64,000 nt of DNA from Lentinus brumalis (taxonomy: Eukaryota; Basidiomycota; Agaricomycetes; Polyporales; Polyporaceae): positions 310,001 to 374,000 of the forward strand of contig MARA01000015.1 in NCBI GenBank assembly GCA_001792895.1, in the 5' to 3' direction. A program made the translations under genes and the position numbers. The notes under the pieces are model-generated. The model was given only the letters and a program-made list of their open reading frames with translations, had not been told where the DNA came from and did no database searches. Positions 35,611-48,852 of the stretch are shown piece after piece. Every line of letters starts with the position of its first letter. Within the stretch, counting starts at the first letter, position 1.

Positions 35611-38600
35611 ATGGCGGCCGACGACAAGACCCTCAAGATCGCTGCCCGCCTCGGTGCGTCCCCTGCTCCGTGCCACACGCCTTGTGCTATATGACATTGA
35701 CGCCCATATACTTGGCGAATCACACAGTATGCACCGACCAATGGCTCGTCACCCACGTCGACCCCTCCTGGTCAATCTTGCAGCTGAAACAGTATCTGCT
35801 GCACAAGTTCTGTCGGGATGCCTCAGACTCCTGCCACAATCCCCGCGCCATCCCCGTCTCTCCTCGCAAGACGCGTCGCCGTTCACTCTCCCCGATCACT
35901 TTTGCCGCACCAACGCCACGCAAGGCCAAGGTCCCGGCCGGCCCCCCTACCAGCTCGGAGGAGTCGAGCCTGAGTGATTTGTCCGCCGAAGACGACGACG
36001 ACCTCGACGACGACGACATCACCAAAGCGTTCAACGATGCACACCGCTACAAGTACAACGCTCGCCCATCCACCTCTTCCGCCTCAGAGTCTGTCACCCG
36101 CCTCCTCTCAGACGGTGGCCCAAATCCCCAAGCATATATCCTGCTTACCTTCTCGACCACTCAGATCCTCGAGGACCGCTTCTCCCTTTCATGGTACGGC
36201 ATTCATCCTGACGAGCTGCTCGAACTCCATCCCACATCTGTCTCGTTTGTCTCCCTCCAACGCTCCTCCCTCGACGCATACATCGCGCCCTACTTTGCTG
36301 CGAGGGTATGGGCACTGCGTATTGTTGGCAGCAAGCTGGAAGGAGGGCCGAACATCCTGCGGAAACGCTTCGGCGAAGACGACGGTACTGCGGAAGCCAA
36401 ACCGCCGGGCGCGCGAGACAAAGGGAAGCGGAAGGTGGCCGTTGAGTGGAAAGAGCGATGGGCTATCATCCACCAGGGGGTCTTCTCGCTGTGCAAGGAG
36501 CGTCATGTGAGTACTTCATTTGCGTGGCCAGGCGATGTATGTATGCGCTGGGACACTGACGAGGTTCCCTAGGACACCCATTCCGCCTTTTCTGCCCCCG
36601 TTTCGTCCCTGCTCTCCATTCGCGACAGCGCGCACTTCACCCTACCTTTGCATTCCCGCCGACTGCGCCAGAAGTCATCTTCGCCACCCGCATCCAACGT
36701 CGTTTGCCTCAAATTCAGCTCCTCCTTTGATTCAAGACAGCGAACGTTCTCGAATGACTCCATGTCGGTTAGTTTTGAGCGACGTACCTCAGATCCTTCG
36801 GCCGCGCCCTCGGGGTCTGGTGGCCAGTCTGCCTGGTGGCGTCGAGGATCACGAGACGTGTCCTCTACGTTGACGTTGGGTATAGCCTCCAGCGCGAGTA
36901 TACTGGTCGGTAGTGGGAGCGTGGTCGATGCCTGGGACTCGTTTGCGCGGCGCGGAAGTCGGGCAGGCTTAGACGACTCGGAAGGGGATGCGACGCTCCC
37001 GAGGGAGAAGGGAAAAGGGAAGGCTCAAGACGATGAGGAGGAATCGGTGTGGATCGTGCTAGATATGTTGGACAGCGCAGGTGTGTCCCATCGCTCTTGA
37101 TATCTCCGTTGGTAGCTCAAAAGATCTCCAGCGTGCTCGCACATCTTGCGCGTCCTTCATCGTCAAGTTCCGCCAGCGTGTCATACCACGTTCCTCCCCT
37201 CTCGTACTCCCTCTATGTACTCCCCGCTCCCTCTCCAATCATATTCAGCACGCGCGCATCCACGCCTGCAACACCACACTCGCCTACGACGCCGGGGCCA
37301 TCTTCATCTTTCGCCTTCCCTCAAACTCCTATACTCTCACCGAAGTCCTCAGGCCCGTCCCCGCTCCCGTCAGCCACCCCGTCGTCCGTCTCCCTGAACT
37401 CATACCCCTTCCCATCTGTCAACAATACGCGCACGTCCAGCCCGGCAGTGAAACTACCCACTATTGACACCTCGATGACTGCGCATAGTCCCGGGGTCCC
37501 ATATCCCTCGTGGAGACTTTCTCTCGTGCGCAACGCCCGTCGCGCAGGTCTGGGATCGGTCGGTCGCGCGATGGAGCTTGTGATGTTTGGTGAGGAAGAC
37601 GAGGACGAGTTCGCGGATATCGAGGACGCGGAGGAGGAGGACGACCTTGCCATAGAGTGGGCACGTCGCACAAGCAGTGTCGGCCCCTCACCCATCGAGC
37701 CTCCCGAGCAGTTCAAGTTCCCATCAAGGCATGCGAGCGACCCGGCCTTCAAGAGCATCCCTGAGGAGGGGCCTGCTCCTGAAACAGAGCCCGATACGCC
37801 TTCGCTATTGGAGCCCGCGGCGGTCCTCGAGCCGTTTCCCCGCCCACACCGACCGTCACACCCGCTGGTCGACCTGACGTCTCTCTACAGCACGGAACGC
37901 GAGACACTACACGATTCCGACGGGAGCGAGGCCGAATGGGATGGCTGGGTGGACGCCCTCGTCGCGCAGCATAGGCAGGAGGCATTGCTCGCGCGTGCGC
38001 GAGCTAGGCGGGACGCGCTGGTGTCGCCGGATGGTCTGGACACCGTCATTTCGGGCCACGCTAGCACCGTCCGTCCGCCTGGTGCAGGCGAGCCAGTCTG
38101 GGGCGCCGGCTGGTCATCGCAGTTTGGGGGCTCGCGGACCTCGCTCTCACAAGCCGGGACTCCGGAGCGTGAGCATCCGGATGAGGAAGAGGAGGAGGAG
38201 GAGGAGGGCGCGACGTGGGACTGCGTCGGCCCCAGCGATGTCGAGGCCGATGGGGACACCGAGGAGTCGTCCGCGCACAGCTCCGACCCTCACGCCGGCC
38301 CACCTCTCCTGTCCCAGCGCCGGATGACAACGTCTGGTTCAGGGACGCGCGCGAAACGGCCGAAGCACACCGCGCCAGCAGAAGGCCAGGGGAAGACGCT
38401 CTCCAGCTACTCGTCCGCGGACTCGCTGCTGCGGCGCACGATGCGCACGAACATCAAGTCGATCAAGAAGCTGAGCCTGACCCAGGCGAAACGCGCGTCC
38501 ATGCATGTCCTGTTCCCGTCTGCCTCGAAGTCCGACGCCCACCTCGACGCCGAGGTCCCGCCGCGCGCGGCGTCGGCGTCGCCCCCGCCCTCGCAGAGCC

Positions 38601-39151
38601 TGGCGCGCCCCTCGATGACGAGCATGCGGAGCACACCGAGCGTGGGCACGCGCCCGCGGCCGTTCTCCCCGCTCTCGAGCCAGCTCCCGGGACAGCAGTA
38701 CAACGACGACGACGAGAACGAGGACGAGGAGGAGCACGACGACGCCGACGAGCACGAAGAGGACGTCGACGTCGACGACGTCGAAGAAGAGCCCGAGGGC
38801 GACGGCTACATGGACAGCGAGCTGGGGCACGGCGCGCACATCAGCGAGCTCGGGCACGACCCGCAGCTCACGGGCGGCCGACACCCGGTGCCGATGCCCG
38901 GGATGCGCATGGTGCCCGCGGGGTACACCACGTTCCAGCACTCGTCGCTGTACGGCCGCGGCCAGCAGGGCGGCCAGGAGGAGAAAACGCACGCGGGGAT
39001 CATGCACGGGCAGTCGATGCAGAAGCTGCCGATGGGGATGGGCAAGATGATGACGACGGTGAGCAGCACGGTCAGCGTCGGGCGGGGGCGCGGCGGGGGC
39101 GACGCGGTAGTGGTGGTCCAACATGTCCGGGAGCGCGACGGTAAGAGGTAA
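35611..39151 (+). CDS. Large Ser-rich/acidic protein with possible PH domain
   Basis: A 1,121-residue protein from four exons (35611-35653, 35728-36506, 36573-37080, 37116-39151); all phases agree. The N-terminus (DQWLVTHVDPSWSILQLKQYL) looks like a ubiquitin- or RA-like fold. A conserved part follows with YILLTFSTTQILEDRFSLSW and EWKERWAIIHQGVFSLCKER. The Trp-Ala-Ile and Leu-Ser-Ile strands resemble a split pleckstrin-homology domain. The second half is disordered: Ser/Pro-rich, with Glu runs, a basic patch TNIKSIKKLSLTQAKR and an Asp/Glu tract at about 38700-38800. It is likely a membrane- or cytoskeleton-associated signalling scaffold, but that is inference. The last exon is very GC-rich. 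Long antisense frames over it are by-products. Confidence 0.75.
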
Positions 39152-39496
39152 TGGGTTTGGGCTTCGAGCAGTAATTGGATGGTTGGATGGATGGAGAAGA
39201 AGAGACGGGAAGAAATGGCAAGTGTACTATATTAGAGGTAATCACCGATTAGTGGTTAGTGGAGGGCTGCGCCCTCGTAGGTCTAGGACGTCTGTAATCA
39301 TACGTATACCGTACGCCGCTACGCATCTCTGGCGGTCTCCAAGCATCCACTTACATACATCTGTAGTATTAGTAGCATCACGCATTGCATTCAGTATATA
39401 TCGATATCCCTTGTCATGACCTCGTCCTGGTGAATTTTGATAAAAGTCACTATGTAGCAGTTGCACAACATGCGTCTGTACGATGCCCAATCGGTA
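39152..39496. other. Intergenic stretch between convergent genes
   Basis: 3' regions of the PH-like gene and the first GH92 gene. No gene seen. Confidence 0.55.
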
Positions 39497-42400
39497 TCAA
39501 TCGTACCCCCCGGTGGAAAGGGACGGAGGGATAGCGTCTGCGCCGGCACCGCAGGATACCCCAATGTCGTCCGTCAGCTGCAGCTCGATGAGCGAGCCGT
39601 TCGTGAACGCGTCCCACTCGATGAAGCAGTTGGACTTCCACGGCTTCCCGTCGATCGTCACGCTCTGCATATCCCTCGTCAGCACATCCCCGGTTCCCTA
39701 TTACCGGCAGTACTGACCTTGACGAAGACATGTCCCCCAGTGCCGTCCGTCGGGTTGCCCCTGAAGCCGTTCGCCCGGATGGTCGTCGTGGTGTTCAGCA
39801 CGGGGTTCCGGAAGGAGATCTGCGGGAAGTACGGCGAGGAGAGGAGGAACTGCTTCGTTGCCGGGAGAGGGTACAAGCCTGCCAGGTAGAACGCGACGTA
39901 GCTGCCCATCGCGCCCGAATCTGCGAGCAGCCCGCACGTCAATGAGTTGGATAACGAGTGTATGACTAGGGGGAGAAATGCACCGTCGTTTCCCGGGAGG
40001 CCGTTGGTGGAGGTGTTGTAGAACTCTGCGATGACTTGGCGCGAGCGCTGCGTGCTCAGGCCGGGCTTGTTCGCGTAGTGGTACATGAAGGGGATCTGCT
40101 GGGACGGCTCGTCGGTCGAGTCGAAGTATCCCTAATGGAGGGCAAGGACATCATGAGGTCAGCTAGAAAGGGACATATGGTACGCAGGGGGAAGCGCACC
40201 TCGTCGAAGATGAAGTTGAGCCGCTTGACAAACGCATCGACCCCGCCCTGGAGCTCGATGAGCTTTGCTGTGTCATGAGGGACGTATTGCGTGTACTGTC
40301 AACCCACACGGTCACATCAGACTTGGTCGTAACTGCGAGAAGTACTGGAGTGTCACGTACGACGATCGGAGAACCCTCGTAGAAGCCATCGTGCCGCTGC
40401 GCGTTGAGAAAGCAGGTCGACTGCGTGGGGTCGTGGATGCTGCAGTGGCGCGGATCCGTAAAGTTGAACTTCCCGTTCGCGAAGCGAGGCTGAACGGCAG
40501 GCATGAGCACATGCAGGTGGTACACATGCCGAAGAAGCTCAAAGGTAGTAACGCACTTGCATGAACCCCGCGATATCCTTCCTCCCGGGGAACGTGGTGT
40601 TCGCGTTCCACACATTGTTGAAGTTCCCAGAGCGCTGTGCATACTGGAGAGAGGGAATACTGAACAGGAGGTCATGATCTTTGAAGGAGTATGTATGCTA
40701 CCTTCTGTCCATCGCTAGTCTTCCCAAGAGCCTTCGCCACTTGCGAGATCGTGAAGTCGTCGAATGCATACTACCGGCCCAACCCCTTTAGCCGGTTGGT
40801 GTAGCACCTGTTATAACAGAAACGCACCTCCAGAGTACGAGAGACCTGCTTTGAGTTCGTACCGCCTCTCTCGAATACATCTTGTGCGACATATCCTGCC
40901 GCCAAACGTTAGCACCCTTCCCGATGGCTTGACCTGCTCGGGACTCACCAAGAGTCTTCCAGATGTTCACCTGCCTGCCCTGCAGGTCCCAGTTTGGAGG
41001 CTGCAGCTCCGCATCCGCCACGAGGGCATTGTACAGAGCGTCCGCGGGTACACTCAACGCGTCGGCTTGCTGTTGGAACTTGACGAAGAATTCCGCAAGG
41101 ATGGGGTCTCCGTCTGTGTCGTGGAAACGGTCAGCACGAGGAATCACTCAGCAGAAAAGGATGAGGCGTACTGCTTCCTCCCTGGATGAAATGTTTGACC
41201 GTTGCGCCTCGGCATTCCGGTAGCCAGCCTTCATGCTGCTGGATGTTGATCATTCCTCGCACGATGCGCGCGAACGTCGCGGGGTCGTGAAGTGCCATGA
41301 ATGGAAACAGTGTACGGTACGTGTCCCACTGGATGTCTTTCCGTCAGCATATGTCTCTGGGAGGGGTATGCACTCACGTTGCAGTAGAACGAGTCGTAGT
41401 AAGGTGCGGTTGAGTTCCACAGGGGGTTCTCTCCGGTATCTGCACCAGACTTGTCAGTAGAGCGCACTTGCATGCGATACTTGATGGACCTACAGTCAGC
41501 AGGGGAGAGGTGGGTCCTATACATCGAGCTGTAGAACAAGTCGACAATTTCGGAGTCGACGCCCTTGGGGTCCACCTGGACCCTCCCAAGTAGCTCACTC
41601 CATTGCGCCCTTGACGCCGCCCGGACCTTCTCGAAGCCGAAGTCCGGAATCTCTTGTTCCGCGTTGGCGCATGCTTGCTCGGGCGAGATCAAGGAAACCC
41701 CGACACGAGCGAGGATGGTAGTATGGCCTGAAGATTAGATATGTTAGTTTCCGCTATCGTAGCAATAGGGAGCGAAGTACCATGCGTGTTAGGCTTGAAC
41801 GTGAATAAGGCTCCAAGTTCGTCAGTAAACCCTTGGAGAAGGCGACGGGGAATTAGAAATCTTTGAAGACGACAACCCGGTGGGTGCGACGCACCGGTGT
41901 ACAACTGCGTCACCGACACGGTCTGCTTGACGGGGAAGTTACCAAGCCACGCCCCGAACTCTGTAGGGGCTCCCTGGAGGACACGAGCATGGCGTCAAGA
42001 CTGCCGACTATTCAGAACTGAAGGTTTGAGCTACACCCACCAAATCGTACCCATCACCCTTGAAGTCCACACACGTGAAGGCACTATAGCGGCCAGGACC
42101 GAACGAACCGGCAAATCTTGCTCCGCCTGCACGCGACAATCCCAACATGAACGGAGGCAATAACAAGGGTGCATGACTGACCAGTAACTCGAGCGGTCTT
42201 CTCATCGAGGTCCATAAGTGGCTCTGTGCTACTCTGCTGGCCGTCGTTCGTGATGTCCACGACAATCCGCGGGAACTTGGTACCGGCGGGGAAGGTGTAG
42301 CTACAGACGTAACCAGGGTTAGTGCCGTCTCATCAGCAAAAAAATATGAAGGACCACCGACCGATGGAGAGCAGTCCGGCGCGTGGAGGTCAGCTCAACG

Positions 42401-43205
42401 CGGACCCCGGTGGACTGCATGCGCGCTCTCAAGTCAAACAGTGTGGCATGCAGGCAACATGCGGCATACTGACCAAATTTGAGGCGAAATATCCAGGTTC
42501 AGCTGCGTCATCCGGAGTGCCTACGATGTGCACAGTGAGCCTCGTTCGACTCTCCTGTGATCCATAACTGCCTACCATCATCAAGCACCTTCCGCAGACT
42601 CTTGCGTCCGGCAAGCGACGTCTGGCATTCTTCAAAGGTGTTTCCCTTTCCGCAGCTGGCGAAGGGAAATAGCTTGAACAGGGACAAAGGGACGGCCTAT
42701 GCATGTCATAAATGAACACTGAGGCTCAGAGCGTACCGAGCGAACTCACCCCTCCAGTTCCGTCATCGTGCAACTGAGAGAAGCCCGTCACGTTGAAGAT
42801 GGGGTCCGCGTCGTATCCCGCATGCTAGCACATACGTCTGTCAGTTGCTCATATCGCAAATATAACTATTGAACGCACATTGCCTGGCGAGTCGGTGTCC
42901 ATCCCGACCTTCACCATTCCATGGGGTATTGTTGCACCTGGTCGCACTGTGAGGCGGTCCAAAATGACCAAGTGAAAATCCTACTCACCTGGAAAGACGT
43001 GCCCTCCATTCGTCGTCCCAACAAACAGATTAACACGGCTCGCAGCATCCGGTATGAAAGGTGCAGACACCGAGCTTGATGGTTGCGCAGCGCTCGCCGT
43101 CGCCACTGCAGAGCTCGTGAACGCGACCGACGTCTCGATACCTACCACGCCCGACAGCGACAGCGCAGACACGAACACCGCCGTCCTGGCCCCGAGCGAC
43201 AGCAT
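39497..43205 (-). CDS. GH92 alpha-mannosidase, secreted (copy 1)
   Basis: A glycoside hydrolase family 92 enzyme, a calcium-dependent exo-alpha-mannosidase family, probably acting on alpha-1,2-mannose of glycoproteins outside the cell. It starts MLSLGARTAVFVSALSLSGV (signal peptide) and continues SRVNLFVGTTNGGHVFPG, PHGMVKVGMDTDSPGN and GFSQLHDDGTGG. The C-terminal catalytic domain has TGENPLWNSTAPYYDSFYCN, RIVRGMINIQQHEGWLPECR, QQIPFMYHYANKPG and the family hallmark GNDDSGAMGSYVAF. It ends PPSLSTGGYD. More than a dozen short introns interrupt it. Intron sites, for example inside GNDDSG, are shared with the second GH92 gene at 52905, so the two are paralogues. Some exon joins near 41700-42000 are approximate. 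Confidence 0.9.
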
Positions 43206-43902
43206 GGCGGGCGAGTGAGCTCACGCAGCGTGCAGGACCTATCTCCTCTTATACCGTCCCCTACCGTCACCGGCCTCGTGCCCAAGAACGCACCTCGCTG
43301 TCCGCATCGAAGTCGATCAGATGCCCGTCGTGTCAAGCAATATCGTCCGCGCCATTCCAGCCCCTGCGAGACGTCTCAGCAGGGAACACCTGACCGCCAC
43401 GCACGCTCGCCGTCCGTAGGGACGATCAGAGCCGCGGAGGCCCGCCGGCCATGTGAGTGCACGGGATGCGCGCCGTGCGGGCATAGTCAGGCTCTTCGAG
43501 GGCAGTTCGCGCCGGTCGCGGGCCATTTTCGAGGACGTTGGGTGCTTCTTCTCGGGTATATGGCACACGTGATCTCCTGGCCGTGCGGTATCAGAAAGAG
43601 TTGAACGACTTTGATTGGCAAGATGACTACTTCCTCGATGTCGCTGTCCGAATGGAGTGTCAGTTATGCCTACGGTGGTTGATGGGCATGCTGAGCAAGT
43701 GAGCAGAGTTACGTACGTTGAAATGGAAGGAGAAAGACTGGCTTCGTCTGCGAACAGAGGTCAGTATCCGTTACCTCCGGCGACCAGTCTTCACGAAATG
43801 GCGAGGAAGGTCGGTATATCCTCGGTGACTTGAACATTCTATAGACACAACATTCCAGGCGATACAAGGGATCTTTACAGCGAACGAAGAGCGGAGGAAG
43901 CT
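43206..43902. other. Intergenic stretch
   Basis: Promoter of GH92 copy 1 and the 3' region of the AAA ATPase gene. No gene seen. Confidence 0.5.
43247..43253 (-). promoter_or_regulatory. TATA box of GH92 copy 1
   Basis: TATAAGA on the minus strand about 45 bases before the ATG, a short leader like that of GH92 copy 2. Confidence 0.5.
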
Positions 43903-46811
43903 CTATTGATACATAATGTGCCTGTACGCAACTCGTCAGTAACACATCGACTGAGCATACAAGAAGGACTTACGCGGTATCGAACTGCTCCATCAAGTCC
44001 AGGACCTGCTCGAGGTGGCCAAAGCCCAGCTGCTCCTGCCGGCCCTGCGCTAGCGCGCCCGCGGTCTTGATGATGTTCTTGATCTGGCGCCCGTTGACCT
44101 TCTTCTCGCCCAGCGTGCGCAGCTCGTCGTGCGAGAGGCCGCCGTTCGGGATGTCCCCGTTGACGCGCTTGAGGAAGGCAAGCCAGATCTGGCGCTTCGC
44201 GTCCGAGGAGAGGTCCTGGTACCGCAGGGAGACGTGGATGCGCGACTGGAACGCCTCGTCGAAGACACGGACGCGGTTCGTCGTGAGGAAGAGGATCCCG
44301 CGGAAGTACCTGGTACGTGGTAACAGGAACGTCGTGCACTCATCAGTGGGAGGTTCACAGCCGACCAGGGAACGGGAACGTACTCGAGCTGCCGGAGGAA
44401 GACCGCCACCATGGCATTCCGCTCCAGGTGTGCGAGCGTACGCTCCTCCAGGAACACGTCTGCCTCGTCGATCAAGACAACCGCGCCCCAGATTGCGGAC
44501 ACCTTGAGGATCGTGGTGAGGTTGGCATCCAGGGCTTCGGCATGCGTGCCGAGATCGGCTGCTCCCACCACGTAGAGAGGCCCTAATAGCGAGAGTTGAC
44601 TATGTCAGCACCTCAGCCGATTCCAGATCGCAGGCAGGCGACGCATATAGGGCGATGAGTGTGAACTTACTTCGCACATCTATATGGGGAGTGACACAGC
44701 GGTACCGGTCAGCGAGATATTCTGAGGACAGCATGGGACGGAACGACATACATTCGCTCATGGCTTCCGCGGTCAGGCTCTTTCCCGTGCCTGGGTTGCC
44801 GTAGAGGTTTATGACGAGCCCGTGGCCCTTACCCGACACGAAGTCGTCGAACTTCCTCGACGTGCCAGCACTATGCGACTCGACGAGTGTCTTCAGCACC
44901 TGCTTGTGCTTCGGCGGGATGACGAGCTGCTCGAACGCCTCATCGTTCCACTTGAATGGCTCCACCCGCTCGACCATGAACTCCACTAAAGGGATTAGCG
45001 TGAGTATACACATACATGGTTCTCAGCGTGTGGGAGCCAGGAACGAGGGTACTCACACCATTGCTTGTCTGAGAAGCTGAAGCCATATACGATTGGGGAA
45101 GTGAGCAAAAGCTCCTCGTCCGTGAGGTCACGCTTATCGGCATCCCCGAGCTGAACCCGTGCGCGCTGAGCGTGTCTATCTATATCCTGACCCGCGAGGT
45201 TCTTCGAAACCCGTGGCAGCATAGGGTAGTTCGGGACCGTGTCCGCGAACGTCTCTGCAAAGCCAGCCGTCAGATCGCTCACATTCGGAGAAGGGTTCGG
45301 TACCGCATAGCAGATTTCTATACTGACTCCGATCTATCATGATCCTTGAGTTGACCTGTGCAACGTTCGCTCCGACGTCAGCACCGTCGCGGATCCGACA
45401 GGACTCGGAAGGAACAAGAAACGCACGCTGTGCTTGATGTAACTTGTTTCCTTGAACCGGAAGGCGAGCCCGCGGTATGCAACGTGATGCATACCACCCG
45501 CAATTTGTGCCCACTTCTTTCCCCGAGAGATCAGCCGCTCCTTCAGGCCGTCAACCCCTCCAGGGCCCGAATAATACTGCACCGGGTACGCGGCCAACTG
45601 TGAAATCTTCTTCGTGCCCTTGAACCGCGGTATATCGATAACGCGTCCGAGGCCGGCGTACCCGAAGGGCATCCGCTTCGCCCTCTGCACGTTCGCGCCC
45701 GTCCCGAGGTCGCCAAGGTTCTCCGCAGGGGCGCCGATGTCGACCTCGATGTACTCGAGAACGAGACGCCAGAAGTACTGCATCTGCGCTTCTTGTGAGT
45801 TCTTGGACGTGAGGAGCCCAGTTGGGTCGTACGCCGCTGAGACGGCCGCATTGTGATCGGCTTTCTGGCAGAGCTCAGAGTGCACGAGGCGAACGCATCG
45901 CGGCTCGGAGGTGATGGGGCAGAGCATGTACAAGGTCGTCTTGCCGGGGACAAAGAGAGACCAGAGGAGATCGAAGGTGATCTCATCGTGCTTGATGAGA
46001 GACGCGAGGTTGTCGAGGGTGCTGGAGTACGTGTCCCTGAGGTATCCGAGGAAATGTGCGAGATGGTCGTGGGTGCGCCGGAGAGGGGAGTCTTCGGGCT
46101 CGTTCTGCACCTGGCCTTCCAGTTTCTCCGCGTGCGCGAGGAACTCCGGATACCAAGCGAGGAGGGTGTTCGGATCAATCTGTGTCAAAGATAGAGTTTT
46201 AGCGTGCGGACTAGCCGAGGTCCCCTGCGGGAGAAGGCTACGTACGCGGAGGGGCTTCGCCGTCCAGGAGATGCCTTGCACGTGTCCGATGACATCTTGT
46301 CCAACCTTGATGAGCTCGGGGCTGTTGATCTGCAGCGACGTCGTCACGTTGAAGCTGTTGGTCTTGCCGTCCTGGCTGTGGTTGAACTTGCGGATGACGG
46401 CAAACGCGTAGACATTGTACTTTTGCGCCTCGTCCTTCCGCGTCTTCTCGTCGTCCGTGGGCGGTGGCGCAGGCCGGATCGACCACTGGTTCTTGAAGAC
46501 GTCATGGACTTCGTTCAGGTACTTGATCTCGAGCACGCTCCCCGGTGGCCCCTCGGGGATCTCCTCGGGGACGGTGGGCTCATCGGACGGGTCCATCTCG
46601 ATCGTCTCTCCCGCTTGCGCGGGCATGGCAAAGCCGGGTGAGAGATCGTCTCCGACAAAGCCCGCTGCCATACCGAGCATGTTAATGATTCGTGGTGGCA
46701 CTGCGTGGCCCGCCTGGGCTCCTGCGAGGAATGGGAGGTGGAACCGGCTGTAGGACAGTACAACTTACCTTGAACGAGGCGAGCACGAGCACGCTGTCGG
46801 CTTCCGCTCAT
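43903..46811 (-). CDS. AAA+ ATPase with DUF7025-type N-terminal region
   Basis: A large fungal AAA+ ATPase. It begins MSGSRQRARARLVQG and enters a long N-terminal region that matches proteins annotated DUF7025, with VLEIKYLNEVHDVFKNQWS, ITFDLLWSLFVPGKTTLYML and MHHVAYRGLAFRFKET. The ATPase core has Walker A GNPGTGKSLTAEAMSE, the stretch PLYVVGAADLGTHAEALD, Walker B GAVVLIDEADVFLEER, sensor 1 LTTNRVRVFD and the arginine-finger region FQSRIHVSLRY. The lid follows, ending LMEQFDTAHIMYQ. Between Walker A and PLYVV there is a 9-base microexon (44671-44679), which restores SEYVRRPLYVV, as expected for the family. Its role, probably remodelling of a protein or membrane complex, is unknown. Short introns elsewhere are normal. 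Confidence 0.88.
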
Positions 46812-47299
46812 GGTTGTGCAGTCTTGAGGGGAGTGGCGTCCTGGGAGGGTGAGCGGTCCTTATGTATGGAATCCTAGGACATGATAGATGAGCCTCGTGG
46901 CGCTTGACTGCAGCAGATGCGCGGTGGCCGCATCGCACGTACAAACAAAGAGTGTTTGTATCCGGATGCAACCGCAGTGCACTACGGTTACCGAAGGGAA
47001 GCGCAGAGCAGTACCAGTGTCAAATCAGCGCGGGCGGTCGCTGACAGGAATGCCGCACGTACCGGCGTCCTCAGATGGTACTTTGACGGAGAAATTGGAG
47101 CTGAACACCCCTTGAAATTGTTGATGTTGTAGGCGGTTGTATCTCTGTATAGAATAAAGCAATCAGGCCAGCTGATACCGACCCAATGAAGTGGCTGAGA
47201 GAGAAGCACACACAACGAACACCTGACCGTGGGTACACTGCAGAAAGCCCAATGGTCGCCTACAGTCCAACGAGAAAGTCAGGTTGACTGGGACATGTC

Positions 47300-47470
47300 T
47301 GTCCGGCGGACAGTCCGCCGATTCGGGCGGACCACCTAGGGTGTCTCTGAAGTCACTGCCTGTCACAGACCCGCCGTACACACATCCTCCCCGAGGCTCC
47401 TGACTATCGTGTCACCTCCAGCTAGGGCTTTGTCCGGCGGACAATCCGGTAGACGGTCCGCTGGACAAGG
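47300..47470. repeat. Cluster of GTCCGGCGGAC-type motifs
   Basis: TGTCCGGCGGACA occurs twice (47300-47312 and 47431-47443). Next to the first is a hairpin GTCCGCC...GGCGGAC (47313-47332). Next to the second are related GGTCCGCTGGACA and ATCCGG strings. The near-palindromic CGG/CCG arrangement resembles zinc-cluster regulator sites. Confidence 0.55.
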
Positions 47471-48842
47471 TCCCTAGTCGCTCGGAACATCATAGTCCGA
47501 AGGTCTCTTGGTTGGCCAGTATGGGTCGCTGTTGTCGCTGCGCCGACCGATTCCTGCTGGCGAACGTCGGTGCTCGCAATATACCCTACACCACGATGAG
47601 ACGGGCTAACAGTTCAGCGTACGTGAGGAGCAGGACGCGGCGTCAAGTTTTAGGGTGAACCAGCTGCACGGCAGGCATATTCGCGTTTTGGACGAGCAAA
47701 CAGGAGACAGATTGACACCGCGCAAGGATGCCGTTTGTCTCAACCGTCCAGAAGGTCTCCTTTCAGTCTGAACCTGGTCAAAAGTCCAACTCGCGCGGCC
47801 GGCATTGGCATGACTTTTGTCCCGTTCAAAATGTCGCTGTGCCACTCGCGAGCGAACACCGCTCGTGCTCGACATGAACATGAACACATTAGATCACCAC
47901 CTGGCGCGTGGGTCCAACTATCTTCAACTGAACATCTATGGCCAGAGGACTCACAATATTGTTCGAGTGGTGGTCTGAGGCGAGTCGACGCGTCCCGATA
48001 CAGGCGCTTATGAGCCATCACCGCCATGCTATCCGTATCGAGTAATTCCCACGCACGTCGGTCCGTTCCGGCGTCGTTCGTTAGACGCCTGGAGCTATCC
48101 GCTGTCGTTTGCCCACTCACGGTGACTCTGTCCTTTCCTCACAGTTCTGAGTCTCCTGGCACCACTATCACTGTCAGATCAGAGCAACGCAACACCGTGC
48201 TATCTGACATGCCACCAAGGATATCTTGATCTCTCTCATGTGGTTTCAGAGCCTGGCACAATACTAGCAGCCTACTATTTATGCAACAACGCGTCTTGTT
48301 CAGTGAGGTTAGTCGGGCTTGCGCAAGGCCGCCTGACATTAATCACTGTTCGACGTTGCATACATTTACGCAAACGTACACAGAGCCGCGGATGTTACGA
48401 ACGATGGCTTAAAGCCCTCCTAGCGGCACCTGTCACGGGTCGCCCGCCAAGAATCGCCCCGCATTCCCATCCTCCACCCGCTCCCGGCTGCCCTTATCTC
48501 CTGCCGAACCGCTCACCTGGCCGGCCACAACAATCTCACTAGCACAGACTAGCACCTCGTTCATTTACAGATGCGAACACGGCTCCCGATCTCGCACCAA
48601 AGACAAACATATCCACGCCCTGCGAAGGTTCACATGAGAACCTGGCGGGCGCGTGCCTTCCCGGGGCCCCGTCATTCTACTTTTATGCGGACGCGAAACA
48701 GAGTTCATGCCACTTGTGGCGGGCGACGACACACCGCAGCCGCTTTTCTGGCTCGCTCCCTGGTCAGTTGGTCCGCCACGCCGGGGACCTGACGCCCGAG
48801 GCTTGATTAGCGTGTGCATGAGACAATGGACGTCGCCTGTCG

Positions 48843-48852
48843 TATATATAAG
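48843..48852 (+). promoter_or_regulatory. TATA box of the permease gene
   Basis: TATATATAAG about 105 bases upstream of the permease ATG. Confidence 0.55.

Noticed and set aside
38215..39144. Long open frame of 309 codons on the plus strand and a 261-codon frame on the minus strand
   Set aside because: Both overlap the last exon of the PH-like protein in other frames. Their Arg/Ala/His-rich content is what very GC-rich coding DNA gives out of frame.
45543..46178. 211-codon minus-strand frame inside the AAA ATPase gene
   Set aside because: It is out of frame with the well-supported DUF7025-type coding sequence and is Ser/Arg-rich without any domain.
47740..48120. 126-codon minus-strand frame with Cys/His
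   Set aside because: No domain, no promoter and no intron structure; Cys spacing does not form a known zinc motif.
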